From: Aerococcus kribbianus
GTDB taxonomy: Bacteria; Bacillota; Bacilli; Lactobacillales; Aerococcaceae
DNA: 64,000 nt
NCBI RefSeq assembly: GCF_026805545.1
Contig: NZ_JAPRFR010000001.1
Location: 248,001-312,000, forward strand
Reading direction: 5' to 3'
Under the pieces are notes generated by a model. That model saw only the letters and a program-made list of their open reading frames with translations. It was not told the origin of the DNA and did not search any database. Both the position numbers and the translations under genes were made by a program. The first letter of the stretch is position 1; every line of letters begins with the position of its first letter. Shown here in pieces: positions 1-8,312 of the stretch.

Positions 1-60
1 GGCGAGCTGCCATTTATCATCATAACTCATCAATGCCAGTAAATCTTCATTTGCTAACAT
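1..60 (-). CDS. Start of an unidentified gene (partial, runs off the left edge)
   Basis: Only the first 20 codons are inside the window. An ATG at 58-60 on the minus strand follows a strong AGGAGG ribosome binding site with good spacing, and the reading frame (MLANEDLLALMSYDDKWQLA) stays open to base 1. It begins 9 bases after the stop of the PTS permease, so it is the next gene of that operon and probably encodes the enzyme or accessory protein that handles the imported sugar phosphate. The fragment is too short to name a family. Confidence 0.7.
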   Translation of the reverse strand, partial: MLANEDLLALMSYDDKWQLA

Positions 61-69
61 AGACGCCTC

Positions 70-1494
70 CTAAACGATTTCTTGACGGATTTGTTTGCTT
101 TGCACCTTGACCACAACAAAGCCGACCACAAAAGCCACTAAAATCACGATAAAATAGTGCATTAGAGTAGCAAAGCTTGAGGTATAGAGCAAGAGACCTG
201 GTAAGAAAGTGATGCCCATACCAGAAGCGGATAATGAGAATAAATAAGAAGTCAATCCACCTAAGGCTCCACCCGCAATGCCTGATAATAAAATCCGTAA
301 TGAACGCATATTCACTCCGAAAAGTAAGGGTTCAGTAATACCGAATAAAGTTGGTAAAGCTGACGAAATCATTTGACTCCGTTTTACTTTGTCTTTCATT
401 AATAGCGCCGCAGAAATTGCCGCCCCAAATTGTCCAGCCATTGAAGCAGTCATCAATGGGTTTAAGATATTTGCATCTGAATGGTCTAATAAGGAAATTT
501 CAATGATTGATAAGGAGTGATGCAGACCAGTGACTACTAATAGCTGTTGCAAACCTCCAAAAATAATATATCCAATACCTAGAGGCGCATTGATTACGTT
601 AACAATAAAACCAATAACAGCGGATTCAATCACTTGAATAATTGGTCCTAAAATAAATAACATAATAGCTAAAGTAATTGTAATAGTGAAGAATGGTGTC
701 ACAATCAAGTCAATCACAGATGGAACAAATTTTCTAAACCAAGATTCAATCTTAGCAATCAACCACCCAGCGATAATGGCAGGGAAAATCGTCCCTTGAT
801 AACCAAAAATTTCAATCCCCATTACTTGAAGTGGCTCACTAGCCCCTGACGCCACGTCATAGGCATTAGGAAGCTGAGGTGCGACTAACATTAATCCAAC
901 TGCTATCCCCAGAATAGGGTTGCCATTAAATTTCTTGACAGCAGAATAGGTAATAAAGACTGGCAAGAAAGCAAAAGCTGTATCAGTTAGTAAGGTAAAA
1001 ATAGCATTGATATCATCTGATAAAGTAAAACCTAATTCTGTCAGTAGTCCACGAATCCCCATTAAGAGACCAGTCGTCACTAGAACAGGAATTAAAGGCA
1101 CCAAAATATCCGCTAACACCCGAACAACTCTTTGCGCTGGATTCATGTTGTCCTTGTCTTTCTTCTTGTCCTTGTTTTGGTTTGCTTCCCCATCATGACT
1201 CATTTCATCTGCTTCAGTTGAATTAATCGCAGAATCTCCCTGGCCAGAATTGATTTCTGATTCCACAGCCTGATACACTTGATTGACACGGCCGGTGCCA
1301 AAAACAAATTGATGTTGACCAGTGGAATAGAAATATCCTTTTAAATCATCGATCGTATCAACATGGTCTTTGTCAACTAAAGAATTATCCTTCAATACAA
1401 TTCGCAAACGAGTCGCACAGTGGCTATAATTTTCAATATTATCAGGGCCACCGATTGTTTTTAATATTTCTTGGGCAATTTGCTTGTCACTCAT
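70..1494 (-). CDS. PTS sugar permease, EIIBC (glucose/sucrose superfamily)
   Basis: Membrane component that phosphorylates a sugar while importing it. Residues 1-80 are an EIIB domain with the phosphorylated cysteine in the SHCATRLR motif (Cys26). A lysine- and aspartate-rich linker follows at about 80-118, then a hydrophobic EIIC domain to about 465 with the GITEP signature near residue 386. There is no EIIA domain, so the phosphoryl group must come from an EIIA encoded elsewhere, as in sucrose, trehalose and MurNAc permeases. It lies downstream of a LacI-family gene and has an operator-like palindrome at its promoter. The substrate is not decided: sucrose/trehalose/beta-glucoside type is likely, N-acetylmuramate possible. 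The length of 474 residues fits an EIIBC without EIIA. Confidence 0.88.
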   Translation of the reverse strand: MSDKQIAQEILKTIGGPDNIENYSHCATRLRIVLKDNSLVDKDHVDTIDDLKGYFYSTGQHQFVFGTGRVNQVYQAVESEINSGQGDSAINSTEADEMSHDGEANQNKDKKKDKDNMNPAQRVVRVLADILVPLIPVLVTTGLLMGIRGLLTELGFTLSDDINAIFTLLTDTAFAFLPVFITYSAVKKFNGNPILGIAVGLMLVAPQLPNAYDVASGASEPLQVMGIEIFGYQGTIFPAIIAGWLIAKIESWFRKFVPSVIDLIVTPFFTITITLAIMLFILGPIIQVIESAVIGFIVNVINAPLGIGYIIFGGLQQLLVVTGLHHSLSIIEISLLDHSDANILNPLMTASMAGQFGAAISAALLMKDKVKRSQMISSALPTLFGITEPLLFGVNMRSLRILLSGIAGGALGGLTSYLFSLSASGMGITFLPGLLLYTSSFATLMHYFIVILVAFVVGFVVVKVQSKQIRQEIV

Positions 1495-1514
1495 AGCACT
1501 TCCTCCTTATAAAA

Positions 1515-1571
1515 TGTAAACGCTTATTGTGGGAACGTTCCCAGTTTACCACATAATTAAAGACCAGACAA
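1515..1571 (-). promoter_or_regulatory. Promoter, LacI-type operator and cre-like site of the PTS gene
   Basis: Reading the minus strand: -35 TTGTCT (1566-1571), a 17-base spacer, -10 TAAACT (1543-1548). The last base of the -10 begins a perfect 14-base palindrome TGGGAACGTTCCCA (1530-1543), centred on the expected transcription start, the usual form of a LacI-family operator. TGTAAACGCTTA on the plus strand (1515-1526) resembles a CcpA cre half-to-full site downstream of the start, which would act as a roadblock. Repression by the adjacent LacI protein and catabolite control are inferences from position. Confidence 0.7.
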
Positions 1572-1601
1572 TGGTCTTTTAAATCTGGTCATATAAAACG
1601 A

Positions 1602-2582
1602 TTAAATTGGGCCCAAAGACTGACCGGGAATCAATTCTACATCTAATACTTTCTGATAAATTGTTTGAGAATGTCTCTGTAAACCTGACAAAATAACTGA
1701 CATTGCAAGTTTTCCTGCTTGTCGGTAAGGGTAAGCTACCGATGTTAATTTAGGTGCGAGAATCTGTCCTTCCCGATACCCCCCAAATCCAGATATAGAC
1801 AAGTCTTCAGGCACCCTAAATCCTAAGTCATTGGCCACACTTAAAAAGGCCAAAGCAATTTGGTCAGTAGCACAGGCGATATAGGTTTCTGTGCCCGCTT
1901 GTAAAAGTTGATCTGCCAAAGCAAAATTTTCTGATTGTGAGAAATGGGACCGTATCACCTGAACAGAAATCCCCTGCTTTTCAAAATAATCAATAAAACC
2001 TGCTTGACGAATTTGTCCCACAGCTAAGTCGTTAGGATCAACTCCAATAAAACTAATCTTTCGGTGTCCTAGATTATAAGCTTTTTGGGCAAGAATTTGT
2101 CCAGCTTTATAATCATCATAACTAATATAATTTAACTTTTTGTAGGACTGACCGATAATTAATAAGGGGATATCTAGGGTTTGAGCCGCTTCAAGTAAAT
2201 AATCTTCATTATTATGAGTCATAGTGATTAAGGCATCCACTCGTTGCTGTTGCAATGTTCTTATAGCAGTCAGTTCGCGTTGACTATCCCGATTGGTATT
2301 AGCAATTAATAATTGTTGGTTATTTTCATAGGCGATGTCATCAGCACCAGCCATAACTAGGCTAGCAGAAGGCGATTCAAAGCGCGGAATAACTAAACCC
2401 ACCATCCCAGATGATTGAGCCTTTAAGCTACGTGCCATTCGATTAGGACTATAATCCGTTGCTTTAATCGCAGCTTCAATTTGTATGCGGGCCTGGTCAC
2501 TGACATAGCCCTGGTTGAAATACCGAGACACTGTGCTCTTGGAAACACCTGCCAATTTTGCTACTTCAATTAAGGTTGTCAT
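1602..2582 (-). CDS. LacI-family transcriptional repressor
   Basis: DNA-binding sugar regulator. The N-terminus (MTTLIEVAKLAGVSKSTVSRY) is a textbook LacI helix-turn-helix, followed by the hinge with RMARSLK, then a periplasmic-binding-protein-like effector domain (residues about 60-326). Its length of 326 is normal for the family. It sits directly upstream of the PTS permease, and the intergenic region has a perfect palindrome on the permease promoter, so it very likely controls import of that sugar. The gene has its own promoter. The effector is unknown, presumably the sugar or its phosphate. Confidence 0.9.
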   Translation of the reverse strand: MTTLIEVAKLAGVSKSTVSRYFNQGYVSDQARIQIEAAIKATDYSPNRMARSLKAQSSGMVGLVIPRFESPSASLVMAGADDIAYENNQQLLIANTNRDSQRELTAIRTLQQQRVDALITMTHNNEDYLLEAAQTLDIPLLIIGQSYKKLNYISYDDYKAGQILAQKAYNLGHRKISFIGVDPNDLAVGQIRQAGFIDYFEKQGISVQVIRSHFSQSENFALADQLLQAGTETYIACATDQIALAFLSVANDLGFRVPEDLSISGFGGYREGQILAPKLTSVAYPYRQAGKLAMSVILSGLQRHSQTIYQKVLDVELIPGQSLGPI

Positions 2583-2648
2583 AAAATCGCTACTTTCTTA
2601 TGCTTATTTTAAGGATTCTAATTATATACAATTGTTCACTTACTCTGA

Positions 2649-2678
2649 ACGATAAGTTATTGAGTTAAAGTTTGTCAA
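2649..2678 (-). promoter_or_regulatory. Promoter of the LacI-family regulator
   Basis: On the minus strand there is a consensus -35 TTGACA (2673-2678), an 18-base spacer and a weak -10 TATCGT (2649-2654), 66 bases upstream of the start codon. No operator-like palindrome is obvious, so autoregulation is not indicated. Confidence 0.5.
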
Positions 2679-2721
2679 TAATCATTTTAGCAGTTCTATA
2701 GTGTTAATGTCTTCTAAAACA

Positions 2722-2756
2722 CTAAAAAGAGAGTGTGACTATTGTTACACCCTCTG
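2722..2756 (-). terminator. Rho-independent terminator of the fru operon
   Basis: On the minus strand an 11-pair stem (GAGGGTGTAAC with GTCACACTCTC, one mismatch) with a 4-base loop is followed by TTTTT. It lies just downstream of the fruA stop and upstream of the LacI gene promoter, so it separates the two units. Confidence 0.8.
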
Positions 2757-2771
2757 AGTGAATACTATCAA

Positions 2772-4757
2772 TTATTCTGCTTTTTCTGCAATTTCTTTTT
2801 TCTCATGTAGTAAAACATTAAGCATAATCGCTCCAACTAAACCACCAATAATCCAAGATAGTAAATATAACCATGGATTAGAAATACCACCAGCAATCAT
2901 AGCAAAGACACCACCATGAGGAACATAGGAGATACAGCCAAATAACATAGACAAGGCACCAGCAACACCAGAACCAACAGCTAGAGAAGGAATAACCTTC
3001 AATGGGTTAGTTGCTGCAAATGGAATAGCACCTTCAGTAATAAAGGCTGCACCCATAACATAGTTAATTAAAGCTGAATTCCGTTGAGCTTCTGGCCATA
3101 ATTTTTTGTTGATTGTCGCTGACATCGCGATGGCAAGTGGTGGCACCATACCACCAATCATTACTGCTGCCATCACATTTGATCCAGAACCAGCGGCTTG
3201 GGTAACCAAGGCTGTCCCAGTCACATAAGATGCCTTATTAATTGGACCACCCATATCAATAGACATCATAGCCGCCACAATAAAGCCAAGGACAACATTC
3301 CACTCTCTTGGAATAGAAGCCAAGAAATTAGTTAAACCAACCGTTACAGCACCTAGTGGTTTGTTGATTACGAAGAGCATCACTAGGCCCATAATTAACA
3401 CACCAAAAACGGGATAAATAAAGATTGGTTTCATTCCTTCTAAAGATTTTGGTAACCAAGCAAAGGCTTTTTTGAGCACCCAAACGATACCACCCGCTAA
3501 GAAACCAGCGACCAATGCACCAAGGAAACCAGAAGCAGTCATATCGGTAAAGACCCCGGTATCAGAGAAGGCAGATAATTTAGAAGGATCCGCAAAAACT
3601 CCACCCATCATACCAATAACCAATCCTGGGGTATCAGCAATTGAGCGACCAATAAAACCAGCTAAGACGGGTAGCATCATCGCAAAGGATAAATCCCCAA
3701 TCATCTTGAAGACATGGGCAATTTGGTTATAGGATTCATGATCAACTTCTGCAGAATGAATTCCCCAGAAGAAGGAAATAGCAATCAACAAGCCCCCTGC
3801 CACTACAAAAGGTAACATGTGAGAAATACCATTCATCAAGTGTTTATAAATCACTCGACCCAATGATTCGTTGTCTTCTTTATCATCATCTTGTTCGGCA
3901 TCAAGTTGACCATGATAGGTCTTAGTTTGGCCATTGACTGCGCGGTCAATTAATTGGTCAGCCTTATTAATCCCATCAGCTACTGGAACAATAATTAATT
4001 CCTTACCGTCAAAACGATTCATTTCAACTTTACGGTCAGCAGCCACGATAATAGCGTCTGCTCTTTCAATATCCGCTTTAGTTAAACGGTTTCCAACGCC
4101 ACTTTGACCATTAGTTTCTACTTTAATTGGAACTCCAGCGGCATTAGCTGCTTGTTTTAGTTTTTCTTCTGCCATATAAGTATGCGCAATTCCAGTTGGA
4201 CAAGCAGTGACGGCTAACAAGTATTTTTCATTTTCGTCACTAGCTTCAGTACTAGTAGCTTCTGCCGTAGCAGGTGCTGCTTCCTCTTTAGCCTCTTGAC
4301 GGTCAGGATCGTATTGATCAATTGCCGCAATAACTTCTGCTGGGTTGTTAGCGGCTAGGATGGCTGCTTTAGCTTCTGGGTTCATCAATACAGACGATAA
4401 TTTTGCTAAAGCTGACAGGTGTTCGTCCGAGCCTCCTTTAGGTGCTGCAATCATAAAAATCAATTTCGCTGGTTGACCATCAAATGATTCCCATTCAATA
4501 CCGTCTTTTGACCGTCCAAAAATAATTGCTGCTTCGGTAATTGATTCATCCTGGGCATGAGGCATGGCGATTTCGTCCCCAACACCAGTGGTCGATTGAG
4601 CTTCCCGAGCTTGTAAAGCATCAACATAACTCTCTTTGTCAGCTAAACGATTAGAAGCAGTCATTAAACTAGCCAAATGATTTAGCGTCGCATCTTTGGA
4701 TTCAGTAGTTAAGGATAAATCCATTAATTCTTCATGAAATAATTCTGATAAATGCAT
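2772..4757 (-). CDS. fruA: PTS fructose permease EIIABC
   Basis: Imports fructose as fructose 1-phosphate. An N-terminal EIIA domain carries the phosphorylated histidine in MPHAQD (His67). The EIIB domain has the P-loop-like cysteine motif TACPTGIAHTYMAE (Cys186), after an Ala/Glu-rich linker at about 150-178. The rest (about 300-655) is the membrane EIIC with several long hydrophobic segments. The frame opens earlier at a TTG (4772), but GGGGAG lies 6-8 bases before the ATG at 4755-4757, so I start there (661 residues). It is 4 bases downstream of fruK and completes the fruRKA operon. Confidence 0.94.
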   Translation of the reverse strand: MHLSELFHEELMDLSLTTESKDATLNHLASLMTASNRLADKESYVDALQAREAQSTTGVGDEIAMPHAQDESITEAAIIFGRSKDGIEWESFDGQPAKLIFMIAAPKGGSDEHLSALAKLSSVLMNPEAKAAILAANNPAEVIAAIDQYDPDRQEAKEEAAPATAEATSTEASDENEKYLLAVTACPTGIAHTYMAEEKLKQAANAAGVPIKVETNGQSGVGNRLTKADIERADAIIVAADRKVEMNRFDGKELIIVPVADGINKADQLIDRAVNGQTKTYHGQLDAEQDDDKEDNESLGRVIYKHLMNGISHMLPFVVAGGLLIAISFFWGIHSAEVDHESYNQIAHVFKMIGDLSFAMMLPVLAGFIGRSIADTPGLVIGMMGGVFADPSKLSAFSDTGVFTDMTASGFLGALVAGFLAGGIVWVLKKAFAWLPKSLEGMKPIFIYPVFGVLIMGLVMLFVINKPLGAVTVGLTNFLASIPREWNVVLGFIVAAMMSIDMGGPINKASYVTGTALVTQAAGSGSNVMAAVMIGGMVPPLAIAMSATINKKLWPEAQRNSALINYVMGAAFITEGAIPFAATNPLKVIPSLAVGSGVAGALSMLFGCISYVPHGGVFAMIAGGISNPWLYLLSWIIGGLVGAIMLNVLLHEKKEIAEKAE

Positions 4758-4761
4758 AATT

Positions 4762-5688
4762 TTACTCCCCAATTTCTGTAATTTTTATTTGTGCTTTTAA
4801 TTGTTCTACTGCTTTCGCCCCAGCAATACCAGTCGAAAAGGCTGTTGCCGAACCCGAAGCGGCCCCTTGGCGTAAACTATCTTCTAAACTACCATTATCT
4901 AAGTATTGGCCAATAAATCCTGCCAGCATAGAATCGCCCGCACCAGTGGAATTAATGACTTGCCCTTTAGGAGCATTGGCTGCAAGAATTTGACCTTGTT
5001 CAGTTACTAGAATTGAACCTTTTCCTCCCAAAGAAACTAAAACGTGTTTAGCGCCCATATCTTGTAAACGTTTAGCGTAATGAATGACATCGCTTTGGCT
5101 AGAAACTTGACAGTCAAAGATCTCATTAAGTTCATCTTGATTTGGCTTAATGATAAAGGGATGGTATTCCAAGCAAGAAGTCAATAAGTCCGCATTAGAG
5201 TCTAAAACTAATTTAGCCCCCACCTGGTGACTTAATTGGGCAATGGCCACATAATCTGCCTGACTCATACCCAAGCCCTTATTTCCGGCTAGAAAAACGA
5301 CATCATCGCTAGTCAACTCAGCCTGTAAATAATCAATTAAAGCTTGAACATTTTCAGGATGAATTTCTGGTCCAGCCCCATTGATTTCTGTTTCATCCTG
5401 ACCCTTGACTTTGGCATTAATACGCGTCGTTCCTTCAACTGTAATAAAGTAAGGTTTAATACCTAAGCGAGTCAATTCTTGCTTGATAAAGTCACCAGTG
5501 AAACCAGCCAAGAACCCGGTTGCCACAGTGTCATGGCCTAATCGCTTCAATAATAATGAGGCATTTAACCCCTTCCCTCCCATAATATAATCTTCATTCT
5601 GTGATCGGTTTAATTGACCAGGATAAAGGTCATCTTGTAACCGGTATATGAGATCAATGGCAGGATTAAAAGTAATTGTGTAAATCAT
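4762..5688 (-). CDS. fruK: 1-phosphofructokinase
   Basis: Phosphorylates fructose 1-phosphate to fructose 1,6-bisphosphate with ATP, feeding imported fructose into glycolysis. It is a PfkB/ribokinase-fold protein of 308 residues: the N-terminus MIYTITFNPAIDL and the GGKGLNAS glycine motif (about 37-44) bind sugar, and NSTGAGDSMLAGF (about 246-258) contains the catalytic aspartate and anion hole. The start codon overlaps the fruR stop by one base (TAATG), so the two are translationally coupled. Tagatose 6-phosphate kinase (LacC) is the alternative family reading, but the flanking fruA and DeoR-type regulator make fructose the clear choice. Confidence 0.93.
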   Translation of the reverse strand: MIYTITFNPAIDLIYRLQDDLYPGQLNRSQNEDYIMGGKGLNASLLLKRLGHDTVATGFLAGFTGDFIKQELTRLGIKPYFITVEGTTRINAKVKGQDETEINGAGPEIHPENVQALIDYLQAELTSDDVVFLAGNKGLGMSQADYVAIAQLSHQVGAKLVLDSNADLLTSCLEYHPFIIKPNQDELNEIFDCQVSSQSDVIHYAKRLQDMGAKHVLVSLGGKGSILVTEQGQILAANAPKGQVINSTGAGDSMLAGFIGQYLDNGSLEDSLRQGAASGSATAFSTGIAGAKAVEQLKAQIKITEIGE

Positions 5689-6437
5689 TAATTCGTCACC
5701 ACTTTCATTGCAAGTTCATTATGATAGCGTTGATAAAGTGCATCCGGCAAGTCAACAGTAATTAAGCTCCCTACATCTAAAGGATTCACGGCAGCAAAAG
5801 TCACTTGGTCAAATTTGGAAGCATCAGCTAAGTGATAAATGCGCAAGCTTTGTTGCATCGCTTGCTGTTTAATCGCAGCTTCCTGACTATCTGGTGTTGT
5901 CATGCCAAACTTGAGATCAATGGCATTAACGCCCATAAAAGCCTTAGAAAAATGGTAGTCTTCCAACTGTTTCAAGGCTTGATGACCCACAATAGCATCG
6001 GTTGCTTGCTTGACTTTGCCACCAATTATGATTGTTTCAATCATATGCTGAACTAATTGATTAGCAATTGACAAAGAATTAGTAACCACCAGAATATCCT
6101 GGGGTAAATGAGTAATCATTTGCCGAGTCGTCGTTCCGGCATCTAAATAAATCGTTTCACCCGAGCTAACGAGACTGGCTGCAAAGGCACCAATTCGCGC
6201 CTTAGCTTCCGCATTTCTGGTCAACTTATCACTGAAGAAGTCTTCACCTGATAAATTCTGCTTGGCTATGGCACCACCATGCACCCGAGTAATTTGTTTA
6301 TCTTCTTCTAGCTGTTTTAAGTCACGTCTAATTGTCGCTTCTGAAGAATCAAAAACCTGAACCAAGTCTTGGACAGTCACTGTTTTATAGTCTTGAACGT
6401 ACTGAGCAATTTTTTGTCTTCTTGTCTGAGAAAGCAC
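5688..6437 (-). CDS. fruR: DeoR-family repressor of the fructose operon
   Basis: Transcriptional regulator of fruRKA. Residues 1-60 form the DeoR helix-turn-helix (SSEATIRRDLKQLE), followed by the HGGAI hinge and a DeoR C-terminal sugar-phosphate sensor domain with YLDAGTTT (about 95-102). The frame opens at GTG 6444-6446, but GAGGTGG lies 5 bases before a later GTG (6435-6437), and that start gives the usual family N-terminus MLSQTRRQKI. First gene of the operon; two direct repeats at its promoter are candidate binding sites. The inducer is probably fructose 1-phosphate, by analogy with the family. Confidence 0.88.
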   Translation of the reverse strand: MLSQTRRQKIAQYVQDYKTVTVQDLVQVFDSSEATIRRDLKQLEEDKQITRVHGGAIAKQNLSGEDFFSDKLTRNAEAKARIGAFAASLVSSGETIYLDAGTTTRQMITHLPQDILVVTNSLSIANQLVQHMIETIIIGGKVKQATDAIVGHQALKQLEDYHFSKAFMGVNAIDLKFGMTTPDSQEAAIKQQAMQQSLRIYHLADASKFDQVTFAAVNPLDVGSLITVDLPDALYQRYHNELAMKVVTN

Positions 6438-6455
6438 TTCCACCACCTCGTTAAT

Positions 6456-6511
6456 AGTTTAACAAAGGCTCATGATTATTTCAATCATTTTCTTTCAAAA
6501 ACAATCATTTT
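6456..6511 (-). promoter_or_regulatory. fru operon promoter with two direct repeats
   Basis: On the minus strand: -35 TTGAAA (6479-6484), 17-base spacer, -10 TAAACT (6456-6461). The ten-base repeat AAAATGATTG occurs twice, at 6502-6511 and 6482-6491, with starts exactly 20 bases apart (two helical turns), the second overlapping the -35. Evenly phased direct repeats at a DeoR-family promoter are the expected form of the regulator's operator. Confidence 0.65.
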
Positions 6512-6515
6512 AACG

Positions 6516-6549
6516 CAAAAAATAAGGCTGGGACATTTGTCACAGCCTC
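6516..6549 (-). terminator. Terminator after the purine nucleoside phosphorylase gene
   Basis: On the minus strand AGGCTGTGACA pairs with TGTCCCAGCCT (one mismatch, 3-base loop) and runs into TATTTTTT. It ends the pnp transcript just before the fru promoter. Confidence 0.85.
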
Positions 6550-6564
6550 ACCTTGATTATACAA

Positions 6565-7368
6565 TTAAAATTTAGCAACTAAAGACTTAACTAATCGACG
6601 GAATTTTTCATTGGCGTCTTGGGTGGCTACTACTACTTCTTCATGATTTAAGCTCGCTTGCATACCAGCTGCTTTATTAGTGATACAAGTAATACCTGCT
6701 ACTTCCATGCCACAATGTTTGGCAACAATAGTTTCCGGTACGGTTGACATCCCACAAGCGTCACCGCCAATTGTCCTAGCGAAACGAATTTCTGCTGGTG
6801 TTTCATAAGTTGGCCCTGAAAACCAAGTATAAACACCCTCTTGTAGTGCGATACCTTCCTCCTGGCCTATCGATTTTAAGAGCTCATAAGCCCGTTTACT
6901 ATAGGCTTCTGACATATCAACAAAGCGTGGCCCGTGATCATCAATATTAGGTCCAATTAGGGGATTAGCACCAGCTAAATTAATATGATCAGTAATAATC
7001 ATCAAGTCCCCTACATTGAAGTCAGGATTAATACCTCCTGCTGCATTAGTGATGATAATTTTTTTAACACCTAATTCTTTAAAAACACGGACTGGATAAG
7101 TTACCGTCTGTAAATCATAACCTTCATAGTAGTGGAAACGGCCTTGTAAAGCCACTACTGACCGACCAGCTAATTTACCGAAAACAAGTTTTCCCTCATG
7201 ACCAACCACCGTTGATTCAGGAAAGTTGGGAATATCCTTATAAGGGATAGCCTGGCTATCAGTGAATTCTTCTACCATACCACCTAAACCTGAGCCAAGT
7301 ATCAGAGCAATTTCCGGTTTTTCAACGCCTTGTTTTTCTAGGTAGTCCACGGTTTCCGCTAACATCAT
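6565..7368 (-). CDS. punA: Purine nucleoside phosphorylase
   Basis: Cleaves inosine, guanosine and their deoxy forms with phosphate to free base and ribose 1-phosphate in purine salvage. It is a trimeric PNP-I/MTAP-type enzyme of 267 residues: GSGLGGM (25-31, phosphate loop), RFHYYEGY (about 76-83), TNAAGG (about 107-112) and the base-binding FSGPTYETPAEIR (about 183-195) are all visible. AAAGGAG precedes the tandem ATG start. It stands alone between two terminators, unlike the frequent deo operon arrangement. Gene naming varies (punA, pupG, deoD2). Confidence 0.92.
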   Translation of the reverse strand: MMLAETVDYLEKQGVEKPEIALILGSGLGGMVEEFTDSQAIPYKDIPNFPESTVVGHEGKLVFGKLAGRSVVALQGRFHYYEGYDLQTVTYPVRVFKELGVKKIIITNAAGGINPDFNVGDLMIITDHINLAGANPLIGPNIDDHGPRFVDMSEAYSKRAYELLKSIGQEEGIALQEGVYTWFSGPTYETPAEIRFARTIGGDACGMSTVPETIVAKHCGMEVAGITCITNKAAGMQASLNHEEVVVATQDANEKFRRLVKSLVAKF

Positions 7369-7430
7369 AAACGTTCTCCTTTCGTGAATGCACCATTTTA
7401 ATATTAAATTAAATATACCCTAAGCCATGA

Positions 7431-7475
7431 AAAAATTCCAGTGACCTAATAAGATTTACCTACTGATCACTGGAA
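7431..7475 (-). terminator. Terminator of the ppdK operon
   Basis: On the minus strand CCAGTGA (7467-7473) and TCACTGG (7438-7444) form a stem around an AT-rich loop and are followed by AATTTTTTC. It lies 10 bases past the stop of the dikinase regulator gene. Confidence 0.7.
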
Positions 7476-7482
7476 AAATTTT

Positions 7483-8292
7483 TTAATTTTGATAGGCTTG
7501 CTCGATGATTTGCGCTGTCTCTTCAATTGAGCGGTCTTCTACATTAATGACTTGAGCATGTAGCCGATGATAAACTTCTTCCGCATAGGAGAGTTCCTGA
7601 CGTATCCGCTCAAGATTGGCGTAACATGATCTTTGGTCCAGACCCATTAATTTAATGCGATTATAACGAATATTGGCAATATATTCCGGACTCGCTGTAA
7701 GACCAAATAGACGCCTTGATTCAACTTGATAAAGCGCCTTTGCTAGAGGGACTTCTGGAACTAGGGGTAAGTTAGCGACCTTATAAGATTTATTGGCAAG
7801 GTACATACTTAAAGGCGTCTTAGATGTTCGTGAGACCCCTAGAATAACAAGGTCTGCAGCCAAAAAGCCCTTGCTTGACTTACCATCATCATATTTAACG
7901 GCAAACTCAATAGCAGCTATACGGTTGAAATAGTCTTTGTCTAAGTCATGAATGACCCCACTTTGATAACGGGGTGTTAGTTGACTCTTTTTGCTAAGTA
8001 ACTGCAAAGCATCCGTCATATAATCTAAATAATCTAGTTTATTTTCCTCACAATAAGTAGCGACATAGTGATTAAGCTTAGGATCAACAATTGTGGTCAC
8101 AAGTAAGGCGTCTTCCTTAACTGCTAATTTTAAAATGGGCTCTAATTCACTTTCTTGACTAATAAAGGGATAACGTTTAACCACACTTTGCGATAAATCA
8201 GGGAATTGGGCCAAGGCAGCATTGACTATGCGCTGACCAGTGTCCCCAATAGCATCAGAAATAATATAGATTGGAAATGAATGTCTTGGCAT
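7483..8292 (-). CDS. Pyruvate phosphate dikinase regulatory protein (kinase/phosphorylase)
   Basis: Bifunctional enzyme of the DUF299/PDRP family (B. subtilis YqfL) that inactivates dikinase by ADP-dependent threonine phosphorylation and reactivates it by phosphate-dependent removal. The nucleotide loop GVSRTSKTPLS is at about 153-163, and the N-terminal ISDAIGDTGQ matches the family's ISD-GDTA motif. Length 269 is normal. It is the third gene of the operon with the dikinase (ppdK) and the CBS/HTH regulator, so the target enzyme, its regulator and its transcriptional control are together. A divergent paralogue lies at 40409-41263. Confidence 0.92.
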   Translation of the reverse strand: MPRHSFPIYIISDAIGDTGQRIVNAALAQFPDLSQSVVKRYPFISQESELEPILKLAVKEDALLVTTIVDPKLNHYVATYCEENKLDYLDYMTDALQLLSKKSQLTPRYQSGVIHDLDKDYFNRIAAIEFAVKYDDGKSSKGFLAADLVILGVSRTSKTPLSMYLANKSYKVANLPLVPEVPLAKALYQVESRRLFGLTASPEYIANIRYNRIKLMGLDQRSCYANLERIRQELSYAEEVYHRLHAQVINVEDRSIEETAQIIEQAYQN

Positions 8293-8312
8293 GTTATCCT
8301 CCCTAAACTTTA

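Noticed and set aside
4758-4772. TTG at 4770-4772 as the fruA start
   Set aside because: The ATG at 4755-4757 has GGGGAG at the right distance, and the TTG would overlap fruK without its own ribosome site.
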